A DNA stretch of 64,000 bases from positions 6,877,001-6,941,000 of the forward strand of contig NZ_CP108529.1 in NCBI RefSeq assembly GCF_036002945.1, given 5' to 3'. A program made the translations under genes and the position numbers. Below are positions 37,382 through 46,205 of this stretch, piece after piece. Source of the DNA: Streptomyces sp. NBC_01224. Its GTDB lineage: Bacteria > Actinomycetota > Actinomycetes > Streptomycetales > Streptomycetaceae. The notes under the pieces were generated by a model, which was not told the origin of the DNA, did no database searches, and saw nothing but the letters and a program-made list of their open reading frames with translations. How positions within the stretch are numbered: position 1 is the first letter of the stretch; every line of letters starts with the position of its first letter.

Positions 37382-38262
37382 CCCGTAGCGGCGAGGAGTT
37401 CCTCGTATGCCCTCCGCAGCCCGTCGGCCGCCTCGAGCCCGGCGGGCTGCAGCGGTTCCCGGACCGGTCCGGCGTCGAGCAGCGCCTTCGCCGTGACCGT
37501 GCCGGGCAGTCCGGACGCCATCATCAGTTCGGTGAGCGGGACGGTCAGCCGGTTGAGCCGGGCGGCCCCCGCGGTGTCCCCGGCGTCGAAGGCGTCCAGG
37601 ACCGCCCTCAGCTGCCGGGGCGCGACATTGGCGACCGTGCTGACATAGCCCGCCGCGCCCACCGCGTACAACGGCAGATTCAGCTCCTCGCAGCCCGAGT
37701 AGTACGCCAGCGAGGTCGCGCCGATCACCTTTGTGGAGCCGAGCAGGTCGTACGCGCAGTCCTTCACGGCCACGATGCGCGGGTGCTCCGCGAGCCTCAG
37801 CAGGGTCTCCGGCTCGACGCGCGTGCCGGTGCGACCGGGGATGTCGTACAGCATCAGCGGAAGGCCGGTCGCGTCGGCGACGCGACGGAAGTGCGCCTCG
37901 ACGGCGGCCTGCGGTGGTCGGCTGTAGTAGGGCGTCACCACCAACAGGCCGTCCGCGCCCGCCTGTTCGGCCTGCTGGGCGAGGGTCACGGTGTGCCGGG
38001 TGTCCGAGCTGCCGACCCCGGCGACGATCGGCACGCCGTCGCCGACCGCCGCCCTGACCGCCCGCAGCAGTGCGGTCTTCTCGGCGTCGGTCGTGGTCGG
38101 GGACTCGCCGGTGGTGCCGCTGAGCACCAGACCGTCGCAGCCGTCGGCGACCAGAGAGGCGGCATGCTTCTGGGCGGCGTCCTGGTCCAACGCGCCGGAA
38201 GCGGTGAACGGCGTGATCATCGCGCAGAGCGCGCGGCCGAAGGGGGCTACGGATGCTGTCAT
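37378..38262 (-). CDS. dapA: 4-Hydroxy-tetrahydrodipicolinate synthase (DapA paralogue)
   Basis: A 294-aa TIM-barrel DapA: GTTGESPT near 49-56, catalytic tyrosine Y139 (LPLMLYDIPGRTG) and Schiff-base lysine K167 (RIVAVKDCA). It condenses pyruvate with aspartate semialdehyde. ATG 38262 is chosen; the long upstream frame lacks DapA similarity. Its stop overlaps that of dapD (CTAG). Streptomyces usually have several dapA-like genes, so this could be the biosynthetic enzyme or a paralogue; pairing with dapD favours lysine/DAP synthesis. Confidence 0.88.
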   Translation of the reverse strand: MTASVAPFGRALCAMITPFTASGALDQDAAQKHAASLVADGCDGLVLSGTTGESPTTTDAEKTALLRAVRAAVGDGVPIVAGVGSSDTRHTVTLAQQAEQAGADGLLVVTPYYSRPPQAAVEAHFRRVADATGLPLMLYDIPGRTGTRVEPETLLRLAEHPRIVAVKDCAYDLLGSTKVIGATSLAYYSGCEELNLPLYAVGAAGYVSTVANVAPRQLRAVLDAFDAGDTAGAARLNRLTVPLTELMMASGLPGTVTAKALLDAGPVREPLQPAGLEAADGLRRAYEELLAATG

Positions 38263-38409
38263 CCCTGAAGTGTCGGTCGGCCGAACCGTGAAGGTCCACT
38301 TAGTTCTCCTTGGGGTGAAGGGGAAGAAATGCTCAACAATTCCGGGAGGGGGCTCGGCGCTCTGGCATGATCGAGCGCCTGTGCGGCAGACCGACACGGG
38401 GGCGGGGCC

Positions 38410-39111
38410 ATGAGCATGCGGGGACTGAAACGGGCGAGGGCCGGGAGACGGAGGCCGACGGCGGCCGTGCTCATGGCCGGGGCGCTGGGCCTGTCGCTCT
38501 CGGGATGCGCCGGATTTCTCGTGCCGGCGCGCGAGGGTGAGCCGGAGCCCGCACCGAGCGCCTCGTACGGGGTGCACGCGGACAAGCTGCCGTCACCGTT
38601 TCCCCGCATCTCCGCCGCGCTGCCCGACCGGCGGGCCCCTCCGTCGGCGCAGGGGCCCGCCCCCACGCCCACCGCGGGCGTCGGCAGGTCCGACTGCCCG
38701 TCCTCCGGGGTGGTCGTCGACATGGGCGAGGTACAGGCCGCGCTGGGACACCGGGCCGTCGGCCTCACCCTCACCAACTGCGGCAGCAAGCCGTACCGCG
38801 TCGACGGGTATCCGTCCGTCCGGGCCCTGGACGACGCCGGTGACCCGCTGCCGGTCCCGGTGAATCCGGGCTCCTCCTACATGGGGAGCGACCCGGGGCC
38901 GAAGGAGGTCATGCTGAAGCCGGGACGGACGATGCGGTCGCTCCTCGCCTGGGTCTCCACCCCGACCGGCGGCGACCTCATCGAGGGCGACGCGCTGGAG
39001 ATCGCACCGGCCCCCGGCCTGGAAGCGCGTTCCTTCCCGCTGGAGGGAAGCGACGTACGGCTGCTCGACGAGGTGAACATGACCGCCTGGCGGACCGAAC
39101 CGTCCCGGTAG
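38410..39111 (+). CDS. Lipoprotein with DUF4232 domain
   Basis: A 233-aa secreted lipoprotein. The signal peptide has a basic start, a hydrophobic core and the lipobox LSGC with the lipidated C33. After a Pro-rich linker, a DUF4232-type domain begins near residue 100 (VVVDMGEVQAALGHRAVGLTL, LTNCGSKPYRVDGYPSV). These domains are common in Streptomyces envelope proteins and have no known activity. ATG 38410 or 38416 are both possible. Confidence 0.82.
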   Translation: MSMRGLKRARAGRRRPTAAVLMAGALGLSLSGCAGFLVPAREGEPEPAPSASYGVHADKLPSPFPRISAALPDRRAPPSAQGPAPTPTAGVGRSDCPSSGVVVDMGEVQAALGHRAVGLTLTNCGSKPYRVDGYPSVRALDDAGDPLPVPVNPGSSYMGSDPGPKEVMLKPGRTMRSLLAWVSTPTGGDLIEGDALEIAPAPGLEARSFPLEGSDVRLLDEVNMTAWRTEPSR

Positions 39112-39128
39112 CCCGGCGAAAAGGGAAC

Positions 39129-39572
39129 TCAGAGAGCGAGCTTGAAGCCTTCGTGGCTGCGGGCGAAGCCCAGCGACTCGTAGAACCGGTGTGCGTCCGT
39201 ACGCCGCTTGTTGCTGGTCAGTTGCATCAGCCCGCACCCGCGCAGCCGGGCCCGGTCGACGGCCTGCTTCATCAGCTCCCGGCCCAGTCCGCCGCCCCGC
39301 CGGTCGGCCCTGATCCGTACTGCCTCGATCAGCGCCCGCTCCTCGCCGTGCTTGCCGAGCCCCGGTATGTAGGTCGCCTGCAGACAGCCCAGGACGGTGT
39401 CGCCGTCGACCAGCACGAGCATCTCGTTGCGCGGGTCGCTCTCGATGGCGGCGAAGGCCTTCTCGTACGCGCCGTCGACCACGACCGAGGCCGGGTCGAC
39501 GACCCGCTCCTCGTCTTCGAGGAGGGCGAGGACGGCGGGCAGGTCGGCGCGGGTGGCGGTGCGAAGGATCAC
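39129..39572 (-). CDS. GNAT acetyltransferase
   Basis: A 147-aa GNAT-fold acetyltransferase: VILRTATRADLPAVLALL at the start, and the acetyl-CoA loop RADRRGGGLGRELMKQAV, followed by QLTSNKRRTDAHRFYESLGF. GTG 39572 fits the N-terminus of the fold; the longer open frame is not conserved-looking. Substrate unknown. Its end faces the lipoprotein gene with a 17-base gap. Confidence 0.85.
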   Translation of the reverse strand: MILRTATRADLPAVLALLEDEERVVDPASVVVDGAYEKAFAAIESDPRNEMLVLVDGDTVLGCLQATYIPGLGKHGEERALIEAVRIRADRRGGGLGRELMKQAVDRARLRGCGLMQLTSNKRRTDAHRFYESLGFARSHEGFKLAL

Positions 39573-39603
39573 GCTCCGGAGTCTGGCACGGGCGCCGGAG
39601 CGC

Positions 39604-40392
39604 TCAGTACCCGGGCACCGGTGCGGCCGCGTGACTGACCGGCACCGTGTGCGTGACCCAGGGGGCCCACGCCGCATCGCCACGCAGATGGAGCAGGAAC
39701 GATGTGGGCTCGCGGAGATAGCCGGGTGCCCCGCCGCGCAGGGCGAGCCCGCTCTGGAGACAGGTGCTGGGGGCGAGCGCCAGGGTGCTGCCCGCGAAGG
39801 CGGCCGTCACAGGGCGGTGGACATGACCGGCCAGCACCCGGACGACATCCGGGTGGGCGGCGACCACCTCCGCCAGCGCATCGCCGTCCGCCAGCCGCAT
39901 CCCGTCCAGGAACGGGATGCCGACCGGGACCGGCGGATGGTGCAGACAGACGAACGCCGGCACGCCCGGTCTGTCGGCGAGGACGCCGTCGAGCCAGCCG
40001 AGCTGCTCCGTCCCGAGCCGTCCGCCGCCGGAGCCGGCCACCTGCGAGTCCAGGGCGATCACAGCCAGCCCGGGGTGGTCCACGACGTAGTACGGATGCC
40101 GGGCACCGCCCAGGAACCGGGTCCCGCCGAACGCGTCCAGCAGTGCCGCCGGTTCGTCATGATTGCCCGTCACCAGGTGCAACGGCAGCGGGAACCGCTC
40201 GATCACCTCCCGCAGCGCCTCGTACTCGTCCGGCCGTCCCCACTCGACCAGATCACCGGTGATCACCACCGCGTCCGGCCGCGGATCGAGCGCGAGCACC
40301 CGGCGCAGGGCCAGGTTCAGTCCGGCCGCCGGTTCACCGGCCAGGGCGCCGGTGGTGAGATGCGGATCGCTGAGGTGCGCCACGGAGAGCAT
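39604..40392 (-). CDS. Metallophosphoesterase, class III phosphodiesterase type
   Basis: A 262-aa calcineurin-like phosphodiesterase. All metal-binding motifs are present in order: HLSDPHL (6-12), GDLVEWG, GNHDEP, HHPP and AGHVHR. This set is typical of cyclic-nucleotide phosphodiesterases of the CpdA/Rv0805 class, but the substrate is not proven. ATG 40392. Downstream of femX in the same direction with an 89-base gap. Confidence 0.9.
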   Translation of the reverse strand: MLSVAHLSDPHLTTGALAGEPAAGLNLALRRVLALDPRPDAVVITGDLVEWGRPDEYEALREVIERFPLPLHLVTGNHDEPAALLDAFGGTRFLGGARHPYYVVDHPGLAVIALDSQVAGSGGGRLGTEQLGWLDGVLADRPGVPAFVCLHHPPVPVGIPFLDGMRLADGDALAEVVAAHPDVVRVLAGHVHRPVTAAFAGSTLALAPSTCLQSGLALRGGAPGYLREPTSFLLHLRGDAAWAPWVTHTVPVSHAAAPVPGY

Positions 40393-40481
40393 CTCCCCAC
40401 CGTTCCCGCTGCCGCCCGGACGCGGCAAGCGATCACGCCGAGGGCGAACGGCGGCGCTCGACGCTCTTTGGAACGGTGAGG

Positions 40482-41615
40482 TCAGCGGCGCGCCATGTAG
40501 AGGGCGAAGGCCTTGTGGAGCACCTTGTTGATCGGGTAGTCCCACTCGCCGATGTACTCGGCTGCCCGGCCGCCGGTGCCGACCTTGAAGCGCAGCAGGC
40601 CCAGGAGATGGTTGCTCTCGTCCAGGGTGTCGGTGATGCCGCGCAGGTCGTAGACGGCCGCGCCCCTCTCGTGCGCGTCGCTCATCATGCGCCACTGGAT
40701 GGCGTTGTTCGGCTGGACCTCGCGCTTGCGGCTGGTCGAGGCGCCGTAGGAGTACCAGACGTGGTTCCCGACGGTCAGCATCGTCGCCGCGGCGAGCGTT
40801 TCGCCGTCGTGATGGGCGAGATAGAGCCGCATCCGGTCGGGGTCCTCGGTCCGCAGCGCGGTCCACATGCGCTGGAAGTAGACGAGCGGGCGGGGGATGA
40901 AGCGGTCGCGCTCGGCCGTCTCGCGGTACAGCTCGTAGAAGGCCGGAAGGTCCTCGTAGCCTCCCTCGACGACCTTGACGCCCGCCTTCTCCGCCTTCTT
41001 GATGTTGCGCCGCCACTGCTGGTTCAGATTGCTCCGGATCTCCTCCAGCGGCTGCCCGGCGAACGGCACCTGGAAGACGTACCGGGGCTGTCCGGCACTG
41101 AAACCGTCCTCGCCGCCCTCCTCGCCCTGCTGCCAGCCCAGTCGGCGCAGCTGTTCCACGAGCGCGGCGGCCTGCGGCTCGTTCACATCCGCCTCCACAT
41201 CGCGCAGCCGTCCGGTGGCCGGGTCGGCGATGGCGTCCTTGACGGTCCCGGCGTCCCAGCGCCGGGCGACCACCGGTGGGCCCATGCGTACCGAGAACGC
41301 ACGCTGCGCCTTCAGATGCGCCAGCATCGGATCCAGCCACCGACTCGGACCGGCGTCGTGCCAGTCGATGACGGGGCCTTCCGGCAGATAGGCCAGATAG
41401 CGTCTCACCCGGGGGATCGGCCGGTAGAGGACGAGCCCGGCTCCGACGATCCGTTCCGGGCCGGTGCCGTCCCGGTCGAACCAGCCGATGCTCTCCGCGC
41501 GCCAGTCGGGCTTCACATCGCCCCACGACGGAACCTGCATATGGCTCACGGCGGGCCGGCTCGCGATGAACGCCAGATGTTCCTCCCGGGTGATCGTCTT
41601 GAGGCGCAGCTTCAT
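40482..41615 (-). CDS. femX: FemX-type lipid II peptidyltransferase
   Basis: A 377-aa FemABX-family protein with two GNAT-like halves (TVSHMQ-type opening SRPAVSHMQVPSWGDVK; second half ATMLTVGNHVWYSYGAS) and a helical segment with basic coiled-coil character between them (NLNQQWRRNIKKAEKAGVKV). In Streptomyces FemX adds glycine from Gly-tRNA to LL-diaminopimelate of lipid II, needed for cell-wall cross-linking. The function is assigned by family and genus. Confidence 0.85.
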   Translation of the reverse strand: MKLRLKTITREEHLAFIASRPAVSHMQVPSWGDVKPDWRAESIGWFDRDGTGPERIVGAGLVLYRPIPRVRRYLAYLPEGPVIDWHDAGPSRWLDPMLAHLKAQRAFSVRMGPPVVARRWDAGTVKDAIADPATGRLRDVEADVNEPQAAALVEQLRRLGWQQGEEGGEDGFSAGQPRYVFQVPFAGQPLEEIRSNLNQQWRRNIKKAEKAGVKVVEGGYEDLPAFYELYRETAERDRFIPRPLVYFQRMWTALRTEDPDRMRLYLAHHDGETLAAATMLTVGNHVWYSYGASTSRKREVQPNNAIQWRMMSDAHERGAAVYDLRGITDTLDESNHLLGLLRFKVGTGGRAAEYIGEWDYPINKVLHKAFALYMARR

Positions 41616-41751
41616 GCGGTACTCCGTTCGTTGTCCTGTCGGTGGCCTGACGGCGTCAACGGGGGAGTGTTGTTGACCTCAAGCGCACTTGACGTACCAG
41701 TGTGGTCGGCAGCGGCGCACCACTTGGGTGCACCATTCAGGAGGACCCGTC

Positions 41752-42459
41752 ATGAGTGTGCAATTCGAATCCCGTCCCGATCTTGCCCGTAATGACGTCG
41801 GACTGGTCAAGGCGAGCACCTGGGATGTCGGGACCCCCGAGCGGCAGCGGCAGACGGTCGAGGCCATTCGCAAGGCGTGGGACAGCCGTGAGTGGCCGCA
41901 TCCGGGGCTGCTCTCGTACACCGTCCATGTCGGTGAGGACGGGAAGACGTTGTTCCACTACACCCAGTGGAGTGGGGAACAGGCGTATCAGGACTTCTTC
42001 CGGCACGGTCGGGACGAGCGCAACGCGGACATCGACGCCGCCGTGCCGGGCATCCGGCGGCTCGGGCTGCACACCCTTGAGCTGTACCGCTCCGCGGGGC
42101 TGGGGGAGGAGCGGGAGCCGGGGTGCGTCGTGATCGTCGACGTCGAGTTCGACGGCGCGGACAAGGCGCGGCAGCGGGACTGGGTCGACACCGTGTTCGA
42201 GGCGCTGGGGACCGATCCGGCGCCCGCCCCCGGCGGTATCTCCGGACACTTCCATGTGAGCACCGACGGAACGCGCGTACTCAATTACGCCGAATGGGAG
42301 AGCGCCCGGGCCCATGCCGACGCGCTGGCCGCGCCCGGTGACGGGGTCGGGTCGAGGACACCGCAGTGGGAGCGGGTGCGGTCGTATCCGGGCGTGAGCG
42401 GCGGCGGCGTGCACCGGTACACGCCCGCGCTCAGCATGAGGCCGAGGGCGGGCGCGTAG
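41752..42459 (+). CDS. Tandem antibiotic-biosynthesis-monooxygenase (ABM) domain protein
   Basis: A 235-aa protein with two ferredoxin-like ABM repeats. Repeat 1 (about residues 20-110) has ASTWDVGTPERQRQTVEAIR and TLFHYTQWSGEQAYQDF; repeat 2 (about 125-205) has VIVDVEFDGADKARQRDWV and RVLNYAEWESARAHADAL. The duplicated W-S/E pattern indicates an internal duplication. Members are heme- or quinone-acting oxygenases or small regulators; activity is unknown. ATG 41752 has AGGAGG upstream. Confidence 0.78.
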   Translation: MSVQFESRPDLARNDVGLVKASTWDVGTPERQRQTVEAIRKAWDSREWPHPGLLSYTVHVGEDGKTLFHYTQWSGEQAYQDFFRHGRDERNADIDAAVPGIRRLGLHTLELYRSAGLGEEREPGCVVIVDVEFDGADKARQRDWVDTVFEALGTDPAPAPGGISGHFHVSTDGTRVLNYAEWESARAHADALAAPGDGVGSRTPQWERVRSYPGVSGGGVHRYTPALSMRPRAGA

Positions 42460-42470
42460 CGTCGAGGGGG

Positions 42471-44333
42471 CTACGGGCGGAAGCGGAGCACCTGCGGGTC
42501 GTGGTCGCTGTTCTGGTCGGCGAACTCGGCGTTGATGTGCACGCTGTCGTAGTGGAAGCCGTCGATCGACGGGCTGGTCAGGATCTGGTCGAGCACCTGG
42601 GTGTTGCCCTGGTAGACGTACGAGTAACGCTCCGGGCGCGGCAGCGACTTCACCGCCGGGTACAGCACGCCACCGGCCGTCAGCGCCTTTGTCGTGCCGG
42701 AGAACTCGAAGTCGTTGATGTCGCCGACGACCAGGACGTCCGCGTTCTTCTGGACGTTCAGCAGCTTCTTGACGAAGGTGTTGACCACCTCGGCCTGCGC
42801 ATGCCGCTGGACCTCGGACGAGCGGGTGGGCGGCTGGTGCTGGGAGACGATGGACTCGTCGCCGCCCTTGGACGCGAAGTGGTTGGCGACGACGAAGACC
42901 GTACGGCCGCGGAATCCGAACTCCCCGGCGAGGGGCTTGCGGCTGTTCTTCCACGCCGCGTTCGCCGGATCGATCCGGCCGGGGGAGAGGGTCAGGGCCG
43001 CCCGGCCCCGCTCCCGAACGACATCGGTCGCCGTCGTCGCGTCGCCGCCCGCGCGGTCGGTGAACGACACCCGCGCCGGGTTGAAGAGGAACACCTGACG
43101 GATGTTGCCGCCGGGCTCGCCGCCGTCCTTCTTGTCCTCCGGGTCGATGGAACGCCACTCGTACGCCGGGCCGCCCGCCGCCACGATCGCGGCGGTGAAC
43201 TTCTCGACCGTCCGGTCGGCGGCGACCGTACCGTCGTCCTTCGCGCCGTTGTTGTCCTGGATCTCCTCCAGCGCCACGATGTCGGGGGAGGCGAGGTTGT
43301 CGACCACGGCGGCGGCGAGCGCGTCGAACTTCTCCTGCGGGTCGCCCGGGTCGAGGTTCTCGACGTTGTACGTCGCCACCGCGAGCTCGCCGCCGCGCTG
43401 CTTGCGGGTCGTCTCCCGGGCCAGGCCCTTGTCGGTGACCGTGCCCAGGGTGCGGGCGGTCAGCGTGTAGCCGCCGTACTGGTTGAAGTCGAGCGGACCC
43501 TCGGTCGTACCGGACAGCACATCACCGACATCGGCGCTGGGGAAGGGCTGCTCGGCGGCCGGCGCCAGCGACTGGATCTGGAGCCGGCCGGTGTTCTGCG
43601 CGGTGTACGAGCCGTAGACCGTACCGCCGCGGCGGCTCGCGTTCTCGTGCGGCTTCACCGTCACCCACAGCTCGCCGTACGGGTCGGTGGCGCCGACCAC
43701 CCGCGAGGTGCCGATGCGGATGTTCATGCCCTCCAGGGACTCGTAGTAGTCCAGGGCGTAGCGGGACGGGACGAGGGGGAGCGCGTCGATGGAGCCGCCC
43801 GCCGCGGGGTCGCCCTCCGGGGTGTACCGCGAGGGGACCGAGCGCTCCGAGACCGTCACCGGCGCGGGCAGGGCGTTGCCGGAGGACACCACCGTGACGG
43901 TGGGCTTGCTGATCTGGGTGAGTGACTGGTTGCCGGAGGAGAGGCCGCCCGGGACGTACTCGGCGACCGTGCCGGAGACCGTGACCGCGTCACCGACCGA
44001 GACGGTCGGCGCGGAGCCGGTGTAGACGAAGATGCCCTCGCTGGTGGCGGGGTCGGCGTCGGGCTCGGGGTCCTGGAACCAGAAGCCCTTCGAGCCGTAC
44101 GTCCGCACACCCGTGACGATGCCCGCGACACCGCTGACCTGCCGGCCGGTGAGCGGGGATATCCGGGTGGTGCCCTGGATGTCGTGGATCCGGACCTGGC
44201 CGTCGGCGGACGGGGAGGCGGACGGGGAGGCGGACGCGGAGGTGGTGGCTGCGCCGGTGAGCAGGCCGGCGGCGAGCGCAGCGGTGACTACGGCGGAGAC
44301 AGCGGTCGTTCTGGACGATGCGGCGGGCATCAC
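42471..44333 (-). CDS. ExeM/NucH-type extracellular nuclease
   Basis: A 620-aa secreted protein. A signal peptide ends near residue 35 (TTSASASPSA). It has an OB-like N-terminal region (about 50-290) and a C-terminal endonuclease/exonuclease/phosphatase domain (about 325-620) with LAVATYNVENL, ALEEIQDNNG, VVANHFASKGGDES, VVGDINDFE and NSDHDPQVL, the Mg-dependent catalytic set. It probably degrades extracellular DNA or RNA for nutrients. Ends 11 bases after the convergent ABM gene. Confidence 0.9.
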   Translation of the reverse strand: MMPAASSRTTAVSAVVTAALAAGLLTGAATTSASASPSASPSADGQVRIHDIQGTTRISPLTGRQVSGVAGIVTGVRTYGSKGFWFQDPEPDADPATSEGIFVYTGSAPTVSVGDAVTVSGTVAEYVPGGLSSGNQSLTQISKPTVTVVSSGNALPAPVTVSERSVPSRYTPEGDPAAGGSIDALPLVPSRYALDYYESLEGMNIRIGTSRVVGATDPYGELWVTVKPHENASRRGGTVYGSYTAQNTGRLQIQSLAPAAEQPFPSADVGDVLSGTTEGPLDFNQYGGYTLTARTLGTVTDKGLARETTRKQRGGELAVATYNVENLDPGDPQEKFDALAAAVVDNLASPDIVALEEIQDNNGAKDDGTVAADRTVEKFTAAIVAAGGPAYEWRSIDPEDKKDGGEPGGNIRQVFLFNPARVSFTDRAGGDATTATDVVRERGRAALTLSPGRIDPANAAWKNSRKPLAGEFGFRGRTVFVVANHFASKGGDESIVSQHQPPTRSSEVQRHAQAEVVNTFVKKLLNVQKNADVLVVGDINDFEFSGTTKALTAGGVLYPAVKSLPRPERYSYVYQGNTQVLDQILTSPSIDGFHYDSVHINAEFADQNSDHDPQVLRFRP

Positions 44334-44527
44334 GGACTCCGGGGGAATCGAGGGTCAGGAGTGGAGGTCTACGCGCGTCAATCTCTTGTGCGGGCAAGGC
44401 AGTTGTCAAGGTCCCCGGGGTGGACGGCGGCTGTCCGTCGCATGAACCGGGTGGCATGGGGCGAAATGCGTCTACGCTTGGGCCGCCTGAACCCGTACGC
44501 CCCGTACGTCCCGAGGAGAACCACCTG

Positions 44528-45982
44528 ATGTCCGCAGAGCGCCCCACCCTGCCGCCCGTACGGCTGCACACCGAGGCCGAGCTGGCACGGGACGCGCTCG
44601 CCGCGCCGCTGCTCGCCCGCGCTGTCCGGCTCGCCCGCTGGGCGGGCCCGGAGACCCGGGTCGGCGCCGGTGGCGAGCTCGTCGAGGAACAGCTGCCCGC
44701 GGCGGCCGAGCACCTCGGCCTCACGGCGGACGAGGACGGTGCCGCGGAGGCGAGCGAGGCGTGGCGGCTCGCGGTCGACGCGGGGCTCGTCGACGTCGAG
44801 GACCCGGAGGAGGCCGCGGGAGAGGACGCGGAGGGGACCGCCGCCGCCGGTGAGAACCTGGCGCTGATCACCGGCGGATCACCGCAGGACGTTCTCTCGA
44901 TCTGGCTCGACGGTCTGGAGGCCGTCCACGCCGACGCCACCGCGCCCGTCTTCGAGGACTTCGCCGACCTCGTCGGCGAGGACGGCTCGATCGACTTCGA
45001 ATCCCTGGACTGGGACCCGGAGGTCGAGGCGGAATTCCTCGACGGCGTCCTCGGTAATCTGTATCTGCTCACCGTCGGCGACGGCGGAGCGGACGCGGCG
45101 CCCGTACCGCTGCCCGCGCTCGCCGCGTCGATGATCGTGCCCGAAGACATGGGTGAGCCCACCGACGACGTCCTTGAGCAGGTGTCCGAGGCGATGATGC
45201 GCCTCGACGACCAGTTCCGGGTCCTCGAACCCATCGGGATCGTCGAATACCGCCCGCTGGACGAGGCGTTGCTGGCCGAGGAGGGCGAGGACGCCACCCC
45301 GCCGGCCGACGACGAGGACGTCACCCGGTACGGAATGGTGAAGCTGACCCCGCTCGGCCTGTACGGCATCCGGGCCCGGATGCTGGAGGCCGGAGTGGAC
45401 GCCCCGGCGATCGGCGACCTCGCGGACAAGGGCGCCGACGCACTCCTCGGCGGCATCGCGTACTACCCCGAGACGGCGGCGCGCAGCGAGGTCGAGCTGT
45501 GGCTCACCCGGCGCGGCGTGGACGGTGCCGCGGCCGAACTCCTCGGTGCGGCACGCGGCGCGGACCAGCAGGCACCGCTGCGCCGTCTCCACTGCCAGCA
45601 GGCGCTCGCCCTGGTCGGCGCGGAGGCGGAGCCCGCGGTGCGCGCGGTATTGGACGACCCCGAGCTGGGCGGTCTCGCACGGGTCTGGCTCGCGGAGCTG
45701 GGCGCGGCGGACGTACCCGCACCGCCGGAGTCGATGATCTTCTGGCTCGCCATCGACACGATCGCGGCCCAGCTGGAGTCCGAGGGCGATCTGGAAGAGC
45801 TCCAGGGCCTGGTCGAGGGCCTGGCAGGCCAGCACAGCGGCTTCTTCGACGAGGCGTGGCGCGTGGAGCACCCGGCGACGGCGGACGTCCTCGAAGCGAT
45901 GGGGCGGCTGCACAGCGACAAGAAGAAGGCCAAGGAGGCCCGCAAGGCGGCGTTCAAGGCGCGGTCGCGGACAGGGGCCTGA
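44528..45982 (+). CDS. Conserved hypothetical protein, 484 aa
   Basis: I do not recognise this protein. It is acidic and Ala/Leu/Glu-rich. A helical N-terminus (residues 1-110) leads to an acidic middle (120-330) with FDSL-type motifs such as IDFESLDWDPEVEAEFLDG, and a C-terminal HEAT-like helical part (350-450: LRRLHCQQALALVGAEAEPA, LARVWLAELGAAD). It ends in a basic tail (KKKAKEARKAAFKARSRTGA). ATG 44528 has GAGGAGAACC upstream. A perfect hairpin follows; it is a single-gene unit. Confidence 0.75.
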   Translation: MSAERPTLPPVRLHTEAELARDALAAPLLARAVRLARWAGPETRVGAGGELVEEQLPAAAEHLGLTADEDGAAEASEAWRLAVDAGLVDVEDPEEAAGEDAEGTAAAGENLALITGGSPQDVLSIWLDGLEAVHADATAPVFEDFADLVGEDGSIDFESLDWDPEVEAEFLDGVLGNLYLLTVGDGGADAAPVPLPALAASMIVPEDMGEPTDDVLEQVSEAMMRLDDQFRVLEPIGIVEYRPLDEALLAEEGEDATPPADDEDVTRYGMVKLTPLGLYGIRARMLEAGVDAPAIGDLADKGADALLGGIAYYPETAARSEVELWLTRRGVDGAAAELLGAARGADQQAPLRRLHCQQALALVGAEAEPAVRAVLDDPELGGLARVWLAELGAADVPAPPESMIFWLAIDTIAAQLESEGDLEELQGLVEGLAGQHSGFFDEAWRVEHPATADVLEAMGRLHSDKKKAKEARKAAFKARSRTGA

Positions 45983-46000
45983 GACAAACCCAGGAGGTTG

Positions 46001-46024
46001 CGCCGCCCGCTCACGCGGGCGGCG
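46001..46024 (+). terminator. Hairpin terminator after the 484-aa gene
   Basis: Perfect 10-bp GC-rich hairpin CGCCGCCCGC / GCGGGCGGCG with a 4-base loop, 18 bases after the stop. Confidence 0.8.
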
Positions 46025-46131
46025 TGAGCGTGGCGGTTCGCGGCGGACGGCACGTGCCGGGCGCGTGATCCACTCCGGCCGACCGCATCCGGCCAACTGC
46101 ACAGGAAGGATGCCCCCCGACGTCGTCCGTA

Positions 46132-46190
46132 GTTCAACTGGTGTTGGCACAGGGGCGCGACTGTGGGCGCGCCAACAACCCGCCCAGTTG
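46132..46190 (+). promoter_or_regulatory. Structured leader and PHO-box-like repeat before phoX
   Basis: GTTCAACTGGT-GTTGGCACAGG (46132-46153) is an 11-base direct repeat of the PHO-box type (GTTCAYY-like), which would fit PhoP control of a phosphatase gene. The same bases can pair in a nested hairpin: CAACTGG/CCAGTTG (46135-46141 with 46184-46190) and GTTGGC/GCCAAC (46143-46148 with 46171-46176). It ends just before the AGGAG of phoX. Confidence 0.4.
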
Positions 46191-46205
46191 CTCCAGGAGT
46201 ACGTG

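Noticed and set aside
46126..46153. tRNA D-arm-like fragment (TAGTTCAACTGGT)
   Set aside because: No matching T-arm or other tRNA parts nearby and no shared Y RNA motif; kept only as leader structure.
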